20,190 bases of DNA from a virus. The notes beneath the pieces were generated by a model. That model made no database searches and was not told the DNA's origin. It worked only from the letters and a program-made list of their open reading frames with translations. Position numbers and translations under genes: made by a program. Below are positions 6,803 through 14,310 of the stretch, piece by piece; the first letter of the stretch is position 1, and the number at the start of each line of letters is the position of its first letter. The stretch covers positions 1-20,190 of IMG/VR virus record IMGVR_UViG_3300026518_000527. One strand, written 5' to 3'.

Positions 6803-8286
6803 TGGGCCTGTTTGATGCATTTCGCCGCCAACCCACTGGCGGTCCTTCTGCCGTGCGCGCCCGCCTTGAAGGGGCGATGTCGCGTCGCCGCCTGCGGGGC
6901 TGGCAGCCGCCTTTGGAAAACATCAACTCGCTGGTGGCTTCGGGTGGCCCGCGTCTCCTGGCACGCTCGCGGGAACTGGTGGTGACCAATGGCTACGCTG
7001 CCAATGCCTGCGAGGCCTGGGCCGCCAATCTGGTCGGGGACGGGATCAAGCCCTCGTCCTTGATCGAAGACGGGGAATTGCGCGACCGCATTCAGCGGCT
7101 GTGGCTCGCCTGGACAGATCAGGCAGATGCTGACGGGTTGACCGATTTCTATGGGCTGCAGGCGATGATTGCCCGCGAGATGTTCGTGGCGGGGGAGTGT
7201 TTCGTGCGCATCCGGCCACGTCGGGCCGAGGACGGGTTGCTGGTGCCCATGCAGTTGCAGCTGCTGCAAGCAGAAATGCTGCCGTTTGAGCTGACAAAAA
7301 CCACCCCGAGCGGCAACAAGATCCGCTGCGGGATCGAGTTTGATCTGATTGGCCGGCGTGTCGCCTACCACTTCCGCCGTCGCCATCCCGGTGACAGCAC
7401 CGACCGCGGCGGCCCGGTCATGGGCGCTATCATCCCGGCCACCACCCGCGTGCCCGCCGAGGATGTTCTGCACATCTACCGCCCCATTGATGCAGGCCAG
7501 ATCCGCGGTCTGCCACATGTGGCGCCGGCCATGGTGCGGTTGTTTCTGCTCGATCAATACGACGACGCCGAGCTCGATCGCAAAAAGACGGCGGCGATGT
7601 TTGCGGGGTTTGTGACCAAAAATGCTCCGGAAGACCCCATGATGGGAGAAATCGAGGACGAGGGCACCGGGATTGGCATCGCGTCGCTGGAGCCCGGGAC
7701 GCTGCAGGTCCTGCTGCCGGGCGAAGACATCAAGTTCTCGAGCCCCGCCGATGTAGGCGGCGGTTATGAGGCGTTTCAATATCGCACATTGCTGGCAATC
7801 TCGGCGTCCCTGGGTCTGCCGTATCATCTGGTCACCGGCGATGTGCGCCAGGCCAATTATTCGAGCCTGCGCGCCGAACTGGTCGAGTTCCGCCGCCGCA
7901 TCGGGCAATTGCAGCACGGCGTGATCGCGCATCAGTTCTGCCGCCCCGTCTGGCAACGCTGGCTGGAGGCAGCAGCACTTGCCGGTGTTTTGAAGCCCGG
8001 GGATATCAAGGCCGCGAAACCGGTGCACTGGATCCCGCCGCGCTGGGATTGGGTCGATCCGCTGAAAGACATCCAGGCGCAGCTGCTCGGGATCAACGCC
8101 GGGCTGATGTCACGGCGCAAAGCGGTCGAGGCCACAGGCTACGACATCGAGGAAATCGACCGTGAGAATGCGGCGGATGCGGCGCGGGCCGCTGGCCTTG
8201 GCCTCACATACAGCACGAGCCCCGGTGAGACCCAGGGCGCACGGGCAACGCCCACAAAAAAAGCCGATCCAAACAAAGGAAAGTAA
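6802..8286 (+). CDS. Phage portal protein, lambda gpB family
   Basis: A 494-residue portal subunit; twelve copies should form the DNA entry ring and the base for the connector. The sequence has the lambda-B pattern: an N-terminal NSLVASGGPRLLARSRELV, then NGYAANACEAWAANLVGDG (about 57-75), MFVAGECFVRIRP (about 129-141), a VPAEDVLHIYRP segment and GLPYHLVTGDVRQANYSSLR (about 340-359). The C-terminal segment RWDWVDPLKDIQAQLLGINAGL is the conserved tail of the family. ATG 6802 follows AAGGGA by about 6 nt. A GTG one codon earlier is also open but overlaps the gpW stop more awkwardly. Confidence 0.95.
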   Translation: MGLFDAFRRQPTGGPSAVRARLEGAMSRRRLRGWQPPLENINSLVASGGPRLLARSRELVVTNGYAANACEAWAANLVGDGIKPSSLIEDGELRDRIQRLWLAWTDQADADGLTDFYGLQAMIAREMFVAGECFVRIRPRRAEDGLLVPMQLQLLQAEMLPFELTKTTPSGNKIRCGIEFDLIGRRVAYHFRRRHPGDSTDRGGPVMGAIIPATTRVPAEDVLHIYRPIDAGQIRGLPHVAPAMVRLFLLDQYDDAELDRKKTAAMFAGFVTKNAPEDPMMGEIEDEGTGIGIASLEPGTLQVLLPGEDIKFSSPADVGGGYEAFQYRTLLAISASLGLPYHLVTGDVRQANYSSLRAELVEFRRRIGQLQHGVIAHQFCRPVWQRWLEAAALAGVLKPGDIKAAKPVHWIPPRWDWVDPLKDIQAQLLGINAGLMSRRKAVEATGYDIEEIDRENAADAARAAGLGLTYSTSPGETQGARATPTKKADPNKGK

Positions 8287-8290
8287 CCCC

Positions 8291-9223
8291 ATGCAGAACT
8301 GGTATTCGATCTGCGCGCTTAATGAGGGCGCGGAAATCTCCATCTATGATGAAATCGGCGCCTATGGCGTCAGCGCGAAAGCGTTTCTCGCTGACCTTGG
8401 CAAGCTGCCGGATGCGGACCCGCTGACGCTTCGGCTCAACAGTCCCGGCGGGTCCGTCTTTGATGCAGTGGCGATTTACAATGCGCTTTCGCGTCATTCC
8501 GGCACCGTGACCGTCAGCATCGACGGCATTGCCGCCTCGGCCGCCTCCTACATTGCCATGGCGGGCGACGAGATTATCATGCCGGAAAACGCCTTCCTGA
8601 TGATCCACGATCCTTCGGGGCTTGTGATGGGCACGGCTTCCGACATGCGCTCGATGGCCGATGCGCTGGAAAAGATCGGCGCTTCGCTCATCAAGGGATA
8701 CACCGCCAAATCCGGCAAGGCGGAAAAGGAGATCGCCAAGCTGATGGCGGCGGAGACGTGGTTTGATGCCGCCGAGGCGATCGACATGGGATTGGCCGAT
8801 ACCATGGTTGCGCCGGTCAAGATGGCCGCGCGCTTTGATGTGAGCGGGTTCAGGAATACGCCGGAAGCAATCATCAAAGCGGTGAAAGCGGCTGCAAAAT
8901 CTGCAGAACCCACGCCCGCGCCGGTCGCAAAGCCCGCGCCGACGGCCAAGGCGGACCCGGAACCAGACCTCACCGCAGTCCGCTCTGAGGTCATGGCCTA
9001 CGCCAAAACCGTGGTGGACCTTTGCCGCTTGGCGGGTCAGCCACAAATGGCCGCCGGGTTCCTTGAGGCAGAAACCAGCCTTGAGGATGTCCGCAAGGCA
9101 TTGATCGATGCGCGCGCCGCGGTCGATCCCGACATCTCCGTCCATCACCCGCAACCGGGTACGTCAAGCGATTCACGCCCCTGGGCAGATGTGATCGCCA
9201 AAACCTTCAAACGCAAAGGATAA
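8291..9223 (+). CDS. Head maturation protease, ClpP-like
   Basis: A 310-residue prohead protease of the ClpP/crotonase-like serine fold. SPGGSVFDAVAIYNAL (51-66) is the oxyanion segment, GIAASAAS (79-86) carries the probable nucleophile S83, and MIHDPSG (104-110) carries the catalytic H106. Residues about 195-230 are an alanine/proline/lysine linker, and the C-terminal 80 residues form a helical region that may act as scaffold, as in lambda C/Nu3-type fusions. It should cut scaffold and capsid proteins during head maturation. ATG 8291 has AAAGGA about 9 nt upstream; the longer open frame from 8162 overlaps the portal gene and is not used. The decoration gene follows at once. Confidence 0.93.
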   Translation: MQNWYSICALNEGAEISIYDEIGAYGVSAKAFLADLGKLPDADPLTLRLNSPGGSVFDAVAIYNALSRHSGTVTVSIDGIAASAASYIAMAGDEIIMPENAFLMIHDPSGLVMGTASDMRSMADALEKIGASLIKGYTAKSGKAEKEIAKLMAAETWFDAAEAIDMGLADTMVAPVKMAARFDVSGFRNTPEAIIKAVKAAAKSAEPTPAPVAKPAPTAKADPEPDLTAVRSEVMAYAKTVVDLCRLAGQPQMAAGFLEAETSLEDVRKALIDARAAVDPDISVHHPQPGTSSDSRPWADVIAKTFKRKG

Positions 9224-9229
9224 GACATC

Positions 9230-9607
9230 ATGACAGTTCTGAAAGAAGGCCGCCACGCTGGCGGCTTTTTGGTTTGGGAAGCCTTTCGGGATTACACCCG
9301 CGAGGTCATCACCATCGCAACCGGCGGCACATATCCGGTGCTGGAACCCGGCACCGTGCTTGGAAAAATCACCGCAACCGGGAAATACGCCGCCCACGAT
9401 CCGGCGGCCGTCGATGGCACCGAGACCGCCGTCGCCGTCCTCTGGGGCGCCGCAGATGCCACCGCGGCCGATGCAACAGCAGTTGCGCTTGTCCGTGGCC
9501 CCGCCGTCGTCAACGGCAATGATCTGGTGTTTACGGGCACACCCACCGCTGCCCAAATCACCGCGGCCCATACCGCGCTCAATGCCGTCGGCATTCTTAC
9601 CCGCTAA
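9230..9607 (+). CDS. Head decoration protein, lambda gpD-like
   Basis: A 125-residue protein in the lambda D position between protease and major capsid gene. EGRHAGGFLVWEAFRDYTREVITI near the N-terminus and LEPGTVLGKITATGKYA at about 37-54 are the hallmarks of the HDPD family; the rest is a beta-rich, alanine-rich domain ending in AAHTALNAVGILTR. Trimers should cap the capsid surface and stabilise it after expansion. AAGGA lies 8 nt before the ATG, within the protease 3' end. Codons 7-13 encode an RNA hairpin followed by five U residues (see the terminator entry). Confidence 0.9.
   Translation: MTVLKEGRHAGGFLVWEAFRDYTREVITIATGGTYPVLEPGTVLGKITATGKYAAHDPAAVDGTETAVAVLWGAADATAADATAVALVRGPAVVNGNDLVFTGTPTAAQITAAHTALNAVGILTR
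9249..9270 (+). terminator. Terminator-like hairpin inside the decoration gene
   Basis: GCCGCCA (9249-9255) pairs perfectly with TGGCGGC (9259-9265) across a 3-nt loop and is followed by TTTTT (9266-9270). This is the form of a Rho-independent terminator but lies about 20 nt inside the decoration reading frame. It may reduce transcription into the capsid genes, slow early translation, or be an accident of the conserved GRHAGGF peptide. Confidence 0.4.
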
Positions 9608-9634
9608 ATCATTCTGTTCTGAAAGGACCGCCCC

Positions 9635-10648
9635 ATGGCGACCATGGATATCTTTGCGACCGACGCCTTCTCGGTCATCGAACTCACCCGCGCGCTGGAA
9701 AACATCCCGTATAAGCCCGCGACATTGTCAGGATCGGGATTGTTTGCCGATCGCGGCGTGCGAAGCCGCACCGTTGTTATTGAAAGCCGCGACGGCACGC
9801 TCTCGCTGATCCCGTTCTCCGAACGCGGCTCGGCCTATGAGCAGCAGATCCCCGAAAGCCGGGATGTGCGCGCTTTCGTTTGCCGCCAGTTCAAGAAGCA
9901 GGATGTGCTCTGGGCGTCCGAAATTCAGGGCATTCGCGACTTCGGCTCGGAAAGCGAAACCCAGCAGATCCAGACCGAGGTTGCCCGCCGCCTGAAACGC
10001 CTGCGCTCGGATGCGGAAGCGACGTTCGAGTATCACCTCCTGAATGGCATTCAAGGGAAGGTGCTCGATCCCAAGAACGGCGCCACCGTCATCGACTACT
10101 TCACCGAGTTTGCCATTACACCGGCAGCGGAAGTGAACTTCGATCTGGCCAATGCATCCCCTGCCTCCGGGGCGCTCCGCAAAGCCTGTCAGGCGATGAT
10201 CGAAAGCGTCGAGGGCGATCTTGGCGGGCTGTCCACCGGCTCTGTGCAGCTGCGTGCCGAATGCGGCTCGGCCTTCTTTGCCGATCTGGTGGCCCATAAG
10301 GAGGTGCGCGCAACCTATCTCAACACGGCCGCGGCCGCTGATCTGCGCTCCCGCGTTGCCGATCAGATCAGCTTTGGCGGCATCACCTTCCGCCGGTATC
10401 GGGGCAATGCGGCTTTCGGGGTGCCGGTCGACAAGGCGTTCTTCTATCCCGAGGGTGTCGAGGGGCTCTTTGAAATCTACTACGCCCCGGCGGATACGTT
10501 CGAGACGGTCAACACCCTCGGCCAGCCGCTTTATGCCCGCTCCATCCCCGATCGCGACCGCGACGAATGGGTGCGGCTCGAGATCGAGTCGAACCCGCTC
10601 CCGATCTGTACCCGTCCGCAGGTGCTGCGTTCGGCACGGCGCGTCTGA
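9635..10648 (+). CDS. Major capsid protein, lambda gpE family
   Basis: A 337-residue shell protein, close in length to lambda E (341). Matching family features are the N-terminal FATDAFSVIELTRALENIPYKP, the LIPFSERGSAYEQQIPESRDVRAF segment (about 58-81), the LRSDAEATFEYHLLNGIQGKVLD segment (about 122-144) and a C-terminal FEIYYAPADTFETVNTLGQPLYA followed by a DEWVRLEIESNPLPICTRPQ tail. It should adopt the HK97 fold and form the icosahedral shell. AAAGGA lies 8 nt before the ATG. The stop codon overlaps the next start (TGATG). Confidence 0.95.
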   Translation: MATMDIFATDAFSVIELTRALENIPYKPATLSGSGLFADRGVRSRTVVIESRDGTLSLIPFSERGSAYEQQIPESRDVRAFVCRQFKKQDVLWASEIQGIRDFGSESETQQIQTEVARRLKRLRSDAEATFEYHLLNGIQGKVLDPKNGATVIDYFTEFAITPAAEVNFDLANASPASGALRKACQAMIESVEGDLGGLSTGSVQLRAECGSAFFADLVAHKEVRATYLNTAAAADLRSRVADQISFGGITFRRYRGNAAFGVPVDKAFFYPEGVEGLFEIYYAPADTFETVNTLGQPLYARSIPDRDRDEWVRLEIESNPLPICTRPQVLRSARRV

Positions 10649-10959
10649 TGAACGCCTTTGCCGCCGCCATGGACGCGATCTTCATGGACGCCAACATGGC
10701 GGCGGATGCCACCTGGACCCCGCAAGGTGGTGCGCCCCTGCCGGTGCGGGTTATTCGCAAGGCGCCCGATGAGATGACGACGTTCGGGGCCACGCGGATC
10801 CTGTCGGAGACCACGCTTGTGGATGTGCGTGTTTCTGAAATGGCCAGCGTCAAATCGGGGGATACGATCATCATTGGCACCGATACCTTTACCATCCAAG
10901 GCGAGCCGAAGCGTGACCGCGAGCGGCTGGTCTGGTCGCTCGAGTTGGTGCCCGCATGA
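10648..10959 (+). CDS. Head-tail joining protein, FII-like
   Basis: A 103-residue beta-rich protein directly after the capsid gene. Its length and position fit a lambda FII-type connector that closes the portal after gpW and receives the tail. The central VRVIRKAPDEMTTFGATRILSETTLVDVRVSEM and the C-terminal FTIQGEPKRDRERLVWSLELVPA are the recognisable parts; databases sometimes label relatives as sugar-transporter-like, which is uninformative. It begins in the capsid stop codon and its own stop overlaps the DUF6441 start (ATGA), so it is tightly coupled. The family assignment rests on context more than on motif strength. Confidence 0.75.
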   Translation: MNAFAAAMDAIFMDANMAADATWTPQGGAPLPVRVIRKAPDEMTTFGATRILSETTLVDVRVSEMASVKSGDTIIIGTDTFTIQGEPKRDRERLVWSLELVPA

Positions 10960-11582
10960 AACTGAAGCTCGACTTTGATCCTGACCTTGTCGGGATTCTC
11001 AAGGACGAAATCAAGGCAGGTGAGCATGCGGTCACGGCCGCGATGAAGGAAGCCGGGGCGGAGCTGAAACAGGCCTGGCGGGAACAGATCACCCGCGCTG
11101 GTCTCGGCCATCGCCTGCCGCGCACCATTCGCAACCGCACCTATCCCAAGGGCAAGGACAGCATTGATGCGGCGGCGTTTGTCTGGTCCAACGCCCCGGA
11201 AATCCTCTCGGCCCATGATCGCGGCGTGCTCATTCGCTCGAAAAACGGGTTTTATCTGGCGATCCCGACCGCGGCCGCTGGCAAGGGGCGTGGCGGGGCG
11301 CGGTTGACACCGGGAGAGTGGGAACGGCGGCGCGGGATGCGGCTAAGGTTCGTCTATCGCCGCAGAGGGCCCAGCCTTCTGGTGGCCGAAAAGGCGCGGA
11401 TCAACACGCGGGGGACGGCGGTGGCGTCGCGGTCAAAAACCGGGCGTGGGCAGGTCACCGCGCCGATCTTTCTGCTGGTGCCGCAGGTGAAGCTGCGCAA
11501 GCGGTTGGATCTGGCGCGGGATGCGGAAAGGGTGGCAGGTACGGTGCCGGGGTTAATTGTGGAAAATTGGGTGGAGGTATAA
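10956..11582 (+). CDS. DUF6441 phage protein, probable tail-completion or neck protein
   Basis: A 208-residue basic protein. I recognise the DUF6441 pattern: LKQAWREQITRAGLGHRLPRTIRNRTYP near residues 37-64, AAAFVWSNAPEILSAHDRGVLIRSKNGFYLAIPT at about 71-104, LTPGEWERRRGMRLRFVYRRR at about 116-136 and FLLVPQVKLRKRLDL near the end. The gene lies between the connector and the tail terminator, the slot of lambda Z or HK97 gp10-like proteins, so a role in head-tail joining is likely but inferred. The stop TAA lies inside the left copy of the 8-bp repeat that brackets the PIN-gene insert. Confidence 0.82.
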   Translation: MKLKLDFDPDLVGILKDEIKAGEHAVTAAMKEAGAELKQAWREQITRAGLGHRLPRTIRNRTYPKGKDSIDAAAFVWSNAPEILSAHDRGVLIRSKNGFYLAIPTAAAGKGRGGARLTPGEWERRRGMRLRFVYRRRGPSLLVAEKARINTRGTAVASRSKTGRGQVTAPIFLLVPQVKLRKRLDLARDAERVAGTVPGLIVENWVEV

Positions 11583-11586
11583 TTCA
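11579..11586 (+). repeat. Left copy of 8-bp direct repeat flanking the PIN insert
   Basis: ATAATTCA, which contains the DUF6441 stop codon. An identical copy in the same orientation lies at 12668-12675. Together they bracket the low-GC segment with the PIN gene. No inverted terminal repeats are visible inside. Confidence 0.45.
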
Positions 11587-11650
11587 AACGACCATGTGTC
11601 CAATCGACTGTAAACTTCTGAAACTCAAAAAGACGGCAAACCCTACGCCG

Positions 11651-12505
11651 CTAGGACAGGTAAGCAAGAAGATCGTCGAATGACATAAACTTAACGCCAT
11701 ACTCTTCAGTTAGCCATTGCCGATTGGATGAGTCTAAGATCGAGCTCATTCCGTTGCTATTCCCTACGTCGGCCGAACAAAAGACATCAAGGCCGTATGC
11801 CACATGCGAAGCAATTGCATCACCATCGGCCCATTCGCTGAATGCCCTCTCAATAGCGCGTTCTTCGTGGATATCTTGCGCGTTGTTCAAGGCTTTAAAC
11901 CAGACTTCAGCTGAGTCTTGGGTTGTCATACTCAGCCCGAGTGCTTTTATTTGAGCGAAACCCAGCCCACGATCCTCTATAGCGCTGGAAACATCTTGTA
12001 TTCTGCGAATCCATTCTTCGAGTGACTGATCTCGGTCATTTGCATGATAGAAACCATTGTCGGGATCCTCGATCTTATAAGCGCCTATCCTCGGTGCATC
12101 TTTTAAGACGCGCACGCCGAGCGCGCGCGCTGCTTCTGCTCGAGCGATGATCTCCGGATGCAGGGGTTTCCGCTTTGGCTGTTGTACGACCATGTTCATT
12201 GTAACCGTCTCAATATCGGTAACTCCGGTCACGGAACGAATTGCTTTGGGAAGGTCAGCGTTTTTTGTTCTCGAATTTGTTTCGGGTTGCATATATGTTT
12301 GGGTGCTTTCGAAGACATCCGCCCGATCTTTACGCATAATACCTTCTATCGTTAACATTGTAACTGAATAAAATCCCAAGATTTTCTTGTGTGAGAGTGC
12401 TTCTCGAACAATTTGTAAATAGGGCTGCCGTGGATCTTTAGGAAACCGCTCTGGGCGGCATGCTAAATCAAGAACATTAGTATCAAACGTCACGCGTAGA
12501 GTCAT
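11651..12505 (-). CDS. PIN-domain protein, putative ribonuclease
   Basis: A 284-residue protein. VTFDTNVLDLACRPERF at the N-terminus (D8) is a PIN-domain first strand. YSVTMLTIEGIMRKDRAD supplies E54, and WADGDAIASHVAYGLDVFCSADVG supplies D229 and D246, giving the set of acidic residues that bind metal in PIN nucleases. The C-terminal LTEEYGVKFMSFDDLLAYLS is a typical closing strand and helix. About 160 residues sit between E54 and D229, much more than in VapC toxins (about 130 residues in total), so this is a larger PIN-like protein. No antitoxin gene adjoins it. It is antisense to the tail operon and clearly AT-richer than its neighbours. ATG 12505 has AAGGA 7 nt upstream; starts at 12544 or 12562 lack one. 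A defence, exclusion or lysogeny role is inference. Confidence 0.8.
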   Translation of the reverse strand: MTLRVTFDTNVLDLACRPERFPKDPRQPYLQIVREALSHKKILGFYSVTMLTIEGIMRKDRADVFESTQTYMQPETNSRTKNADLPKAIRSVTGVTDIETVTMNMVVQQPKRKPLHPEIIARAEAARALGVRVLKDAPRIGAYKIEDPDNGFYHANDRDQSLEEWIRRIQDVSSAIEDRGLGFAQIKALGLSMTTQDSAEVWFKALNNAQDIHEERAIERAFSEWADGDAIASHVAYGLDVFCSADVGNSNGMSSILDSSNRQWLTEEYGVKFMSFDDLLAYLS

Positions 12506-12700
12506 AGGTACATCCTTGAGAAATAAATGATCAAGAGGCTTCATTGTGGTTGAACTTATCAAAAATAGAACGCCTCATGGGAAAAGTCTATGTGCGTCCC
12601 GAAGACAACTCAGATGAGGCTATCGTCGTATTAAGTGCCCCGTGAAACTCGAAAACCACCGCCTCAAATAATTCAGTCTTGCTAGCATCAGAGCATAATC
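12506..12700. other. Low-GC spacer between the PIN gene and the tail terminator
   Basis: No gene is supported. The stretch is AT-rich like the PIN gene. GCCTCAT (12572-12578) and ATGAGGC (12614-12620) form a 7-bp inverted repeat with a 35-nt loop, of uncertain meaning. A promoter for the reverse-strand PIN gene is expected here, but no convincing -35/-10 pair was found. The right copy of the 8-bp direct repeat is at 12668-12675. Confidence 0.4.
12668..12675 (+). repeat. Right copy of 8-bp direct repeat flanking the PIN insert
   Basis: ATAATTCA, identical to 11579-11586. Base composition returns to the phage norm just after it, and the tail terminator gene starts 26 nt downstream. Confidence 0.45.
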
Positions 12701-13132
12701 ATGCCCACCCCCCGAGAAACCATCCTGCAGGCCCTGCTTGCGGCACTGCAAACCGTGCCTGCCGCCACTGTGCTGCGCGAAGAGGTACTGCCCGAACGCA
12801 TCCCGACAGGCGGGCTTGTGATCCTGCGCGACGGCGACCCGGGCGCGTCCGAGGTCATGCTTTCACCGCTCGCCTATTCCTATGAGCACAAGGCTGAGCT
12901 TGAGGTAATCGTGCAGGGCAAGACACCGGCTGCGCGGGCGGCCACCTTCGACACCCTCGTGCAAGCAATCGGAACGGCAATTTCCACCAACCGCACCCTC
13001 GGGGGCTCATGCGACTGGGTTGAAGCCTCCGCGCCCAAACCCGTCGATCTCCCTGTTGAAGGCGGTGAGGCCCTGAAAGCCGCGGTTATCGAGATCACCC
13101 TCATTTACACCACGTCAGACCCGCTGGGCTGA
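12701..13132 (+). CDS. Tail terminator, lambda gpU-like
   Basis: A 143-residue protein with the form of tail terminators: an N-terminal helix RETILQALLAALQTV, a strand GLVILRDGD, the pair SYEHKAELEVIVQG (about 64-77), a helix RAATFDTLVQAIGTAIS and a final strand AAVIEITLIYTTSDPLG. Lambda U forms a hexamer that ends tail growth and binds the head. Relatives are sometimes mislabelled as acyl-CoA transferases; nothing here supports an enzyme. The gene precedes the tail tube, as expected. No good Shine-Dalgarno sequence precedes ATG 12701, possibly because the PIN insert disturbed the upstream sequence. Confidence 0.78.
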   Translation: MPTPRETILQALLAALQTVPAATVLREEVLPERIPTGGLVILRDGDPGASEVMLSPLAYSYEHKAELEVIVQGKTPAARAATFDTLVQAIGTAISTNRTLGGSCDWVEASAPKPVDLPVEGGEALKAAVIEITLIYTTSDPLG

Positions 13133-13178
13133 GCCCCACGTTCTGACCAGATCCCCGTACAAACCGAAAGGAACACCC

Positions 13179-14120
13179 ATGGCACGCGCACAAGGCGCGC
13201 GGTCGCAATTGGCGGCCGCGTTTGAGACAACATACGGCACCGCGCCGGCAAGCGGGTTTCACCAGATGCCCTTTGCCAGCGCCTCGCTGGGCGCCGAGCA
13301 ACCGCTTCTGGCCTCGGAGCTTCTCGGCTATGGCCGGGATCCGCTCGCCCCGATCAAGGATGCGGTAACGGCGGATGGCGATATCAAGGTTCCCATTGAT
13401 GCGGAAGCCTTCGGCTTCTGGCTGAAGGCCGCCTTTGGCGCCCCAACCACCACCGGGACCACCAACAAAACCCATACGTTCAAGTCGGGTTCGTGGAGCC
13501 TGCCCAGCATGGCGCTTGAAGTGGCGATGCCCGAGATCCCCCGCTTTGCCATGTATACGGGCTGCATGCTGGATCAGATCTCGTGGCAGATGGCACGCTC
13601 GGGATTGCTGACGGCGGACGTGAAGCTGATCGCCCAGGGCGAGAATGTGGCCACCGCCACGGCTGCCGGAACACCCACAGCCTACAGCCTGCAGCGCTTT
13701 GGGCATTTCAACGGGGCGATCAAGCGGGGCGGTGTGGCGCTCGGCAATATCGTTTCGGCCGATATCACCTATGCCAACAATCTCGACCGCATCGAGACTA
13801 TCCGCTCGGACGGGCGTATCGATGGGGCGGACCCTTCCATCGCCGCCCTCACCGGCAAGATCGACGTGCGCTTTGCCGATACCACGCTGATGGATCAGGC
13901 GCTGAACGGGACGGCCTCTGCGCTGGAGTTCTCCTACACGATCTCCGCCAATGTTAGCCTGACGCTGACGGCCCATGCGGTTTACCTGCCGCGGCCGCGC
14001 GCCGAGATTCAGGGCCCGCAAGGCATTCAGGTCAGCTTTGACTGGCAGGCGGCTTACGACAGCGTGGCGGGACAGATGTGCACCGTTGTTCTCAAGAATA
14101 CTGTCGGGAGTTTCTCTTAA
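13179..14120 (+). CDS. Phage tail tube protein
   Basis: A 313-residue beta-rich protein that should stack into the siphovirus tail tube. Features are the N-terminal RSQLAAAFETTYGTAPASGFHQMPF, DPLAPIKDAVTADGDIKVPID (about 50-70), FGFWLKAAFGAP and a C-terminal LTAHAVYLPRPRAEIQGPQGI then VSFDWQAAYD. This matches the large Phage_tube_2-type proteins in which the first domain has the gpV-like tube fold. GAAAGGA lies about 6 nt before the ATG. Downstream the operon is broken by the IS110 element, 11 bp after the stop codon. Confidence 0.88.
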   Translation: MARAQGARSQLAAAFETTYGTAPASGFHQMPFASASLGAEQPLLASELLGYGRDPLAPIKDAVTADGDIKVPIDAEAFGFWLKAAFGAPTTTGTTNKTHTFKSGSWSLPSMALEVAMPEIPRFAMYTGCMLDQISWQMARSGLLTADVKLIAQGENVATATAAGTPTAYSLQRFGHFNGAIKRGGVALGNIVSADITYANNLDRIETIRSDGRIDGADPSIAALTGKIDVRFADTTLMDQALNGTASALEFSYTISANVSLTLTAHAVYLPRPRAEIQGPQGIQVSFDWQAAYDSVAGQMCTVVLKNTVGSFS

Positions 14121-14129
14121 AAGGAACGA

Positions 14130-14310
14130 GGCTTCCGTGCGATACGGGAGCCGCTGCCCGGCACGGCATTTATGCCGGGCAGCGGCGGGGGATGGATCGA
14201 AGCGAGTTGGGCCTTGAAGGGCCGTTCAGTAGTGTGATCACCCCCGCCTTTTCATGTGGCCTGAACGGATACCCGGGGGAAAGCCCCGCATGAGAAGCAC
14301 AGGAGTTGAA
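14130..14310 (+). ncRNA. Putative IS110 bridge RNA
   Basis: The left end can be folded by hand into the plan known for IS621-type bridge RNAs. A 5' hairpin has a perfect 13-bp stem, 14151-14163 with 14173-14185, and a 9-nt loop. A first internal loop is closed by CGGGGG (14186-14191) with CCCCCG (14241-14246) and topped by GGCC/GGCC (14210-14213, 14220-14223); its 3' side, 14224-14233, is complementary to the right target flank. A second structure pairs 14249-14256 with 14289-14296 and is topped by CGGGG/CCCCG (14274-14278, 14284-14288); it exposes AACGGATAC (14264-14272), identical to the element's right end. GCACAGGAG (14297-14305) is complementary to the proposed left end 14132-14140 in 7 of 9 positions plus one G-T wobble. 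Ends of the RNA are guesses. Confidence 0.65.

Noticed and set aside
6664-8028. Reverse-strand open frame of 454 codons opposite the portal gene
   Set aside because: Antisense shadow; no family features and full overlap with a certain gene.
12528-12539. 12-bp match in inverted orientation between the PIN leader and the IS110 right end (GCCTCTTGATCA)
   Set aside because: A 12-mer shared within 20 kb is expected by chance many times, and the rest of the flanks do not match, so there is no support for an IS remnant near the PIN gene.
14151-14185. Strong hairpin after the tail tube gene as a transcription terminator
   Set aside because: No T-run follows, and it lies inside the proposed IS110 left end where it fits the 5' hairpin of a bridge RNA better.
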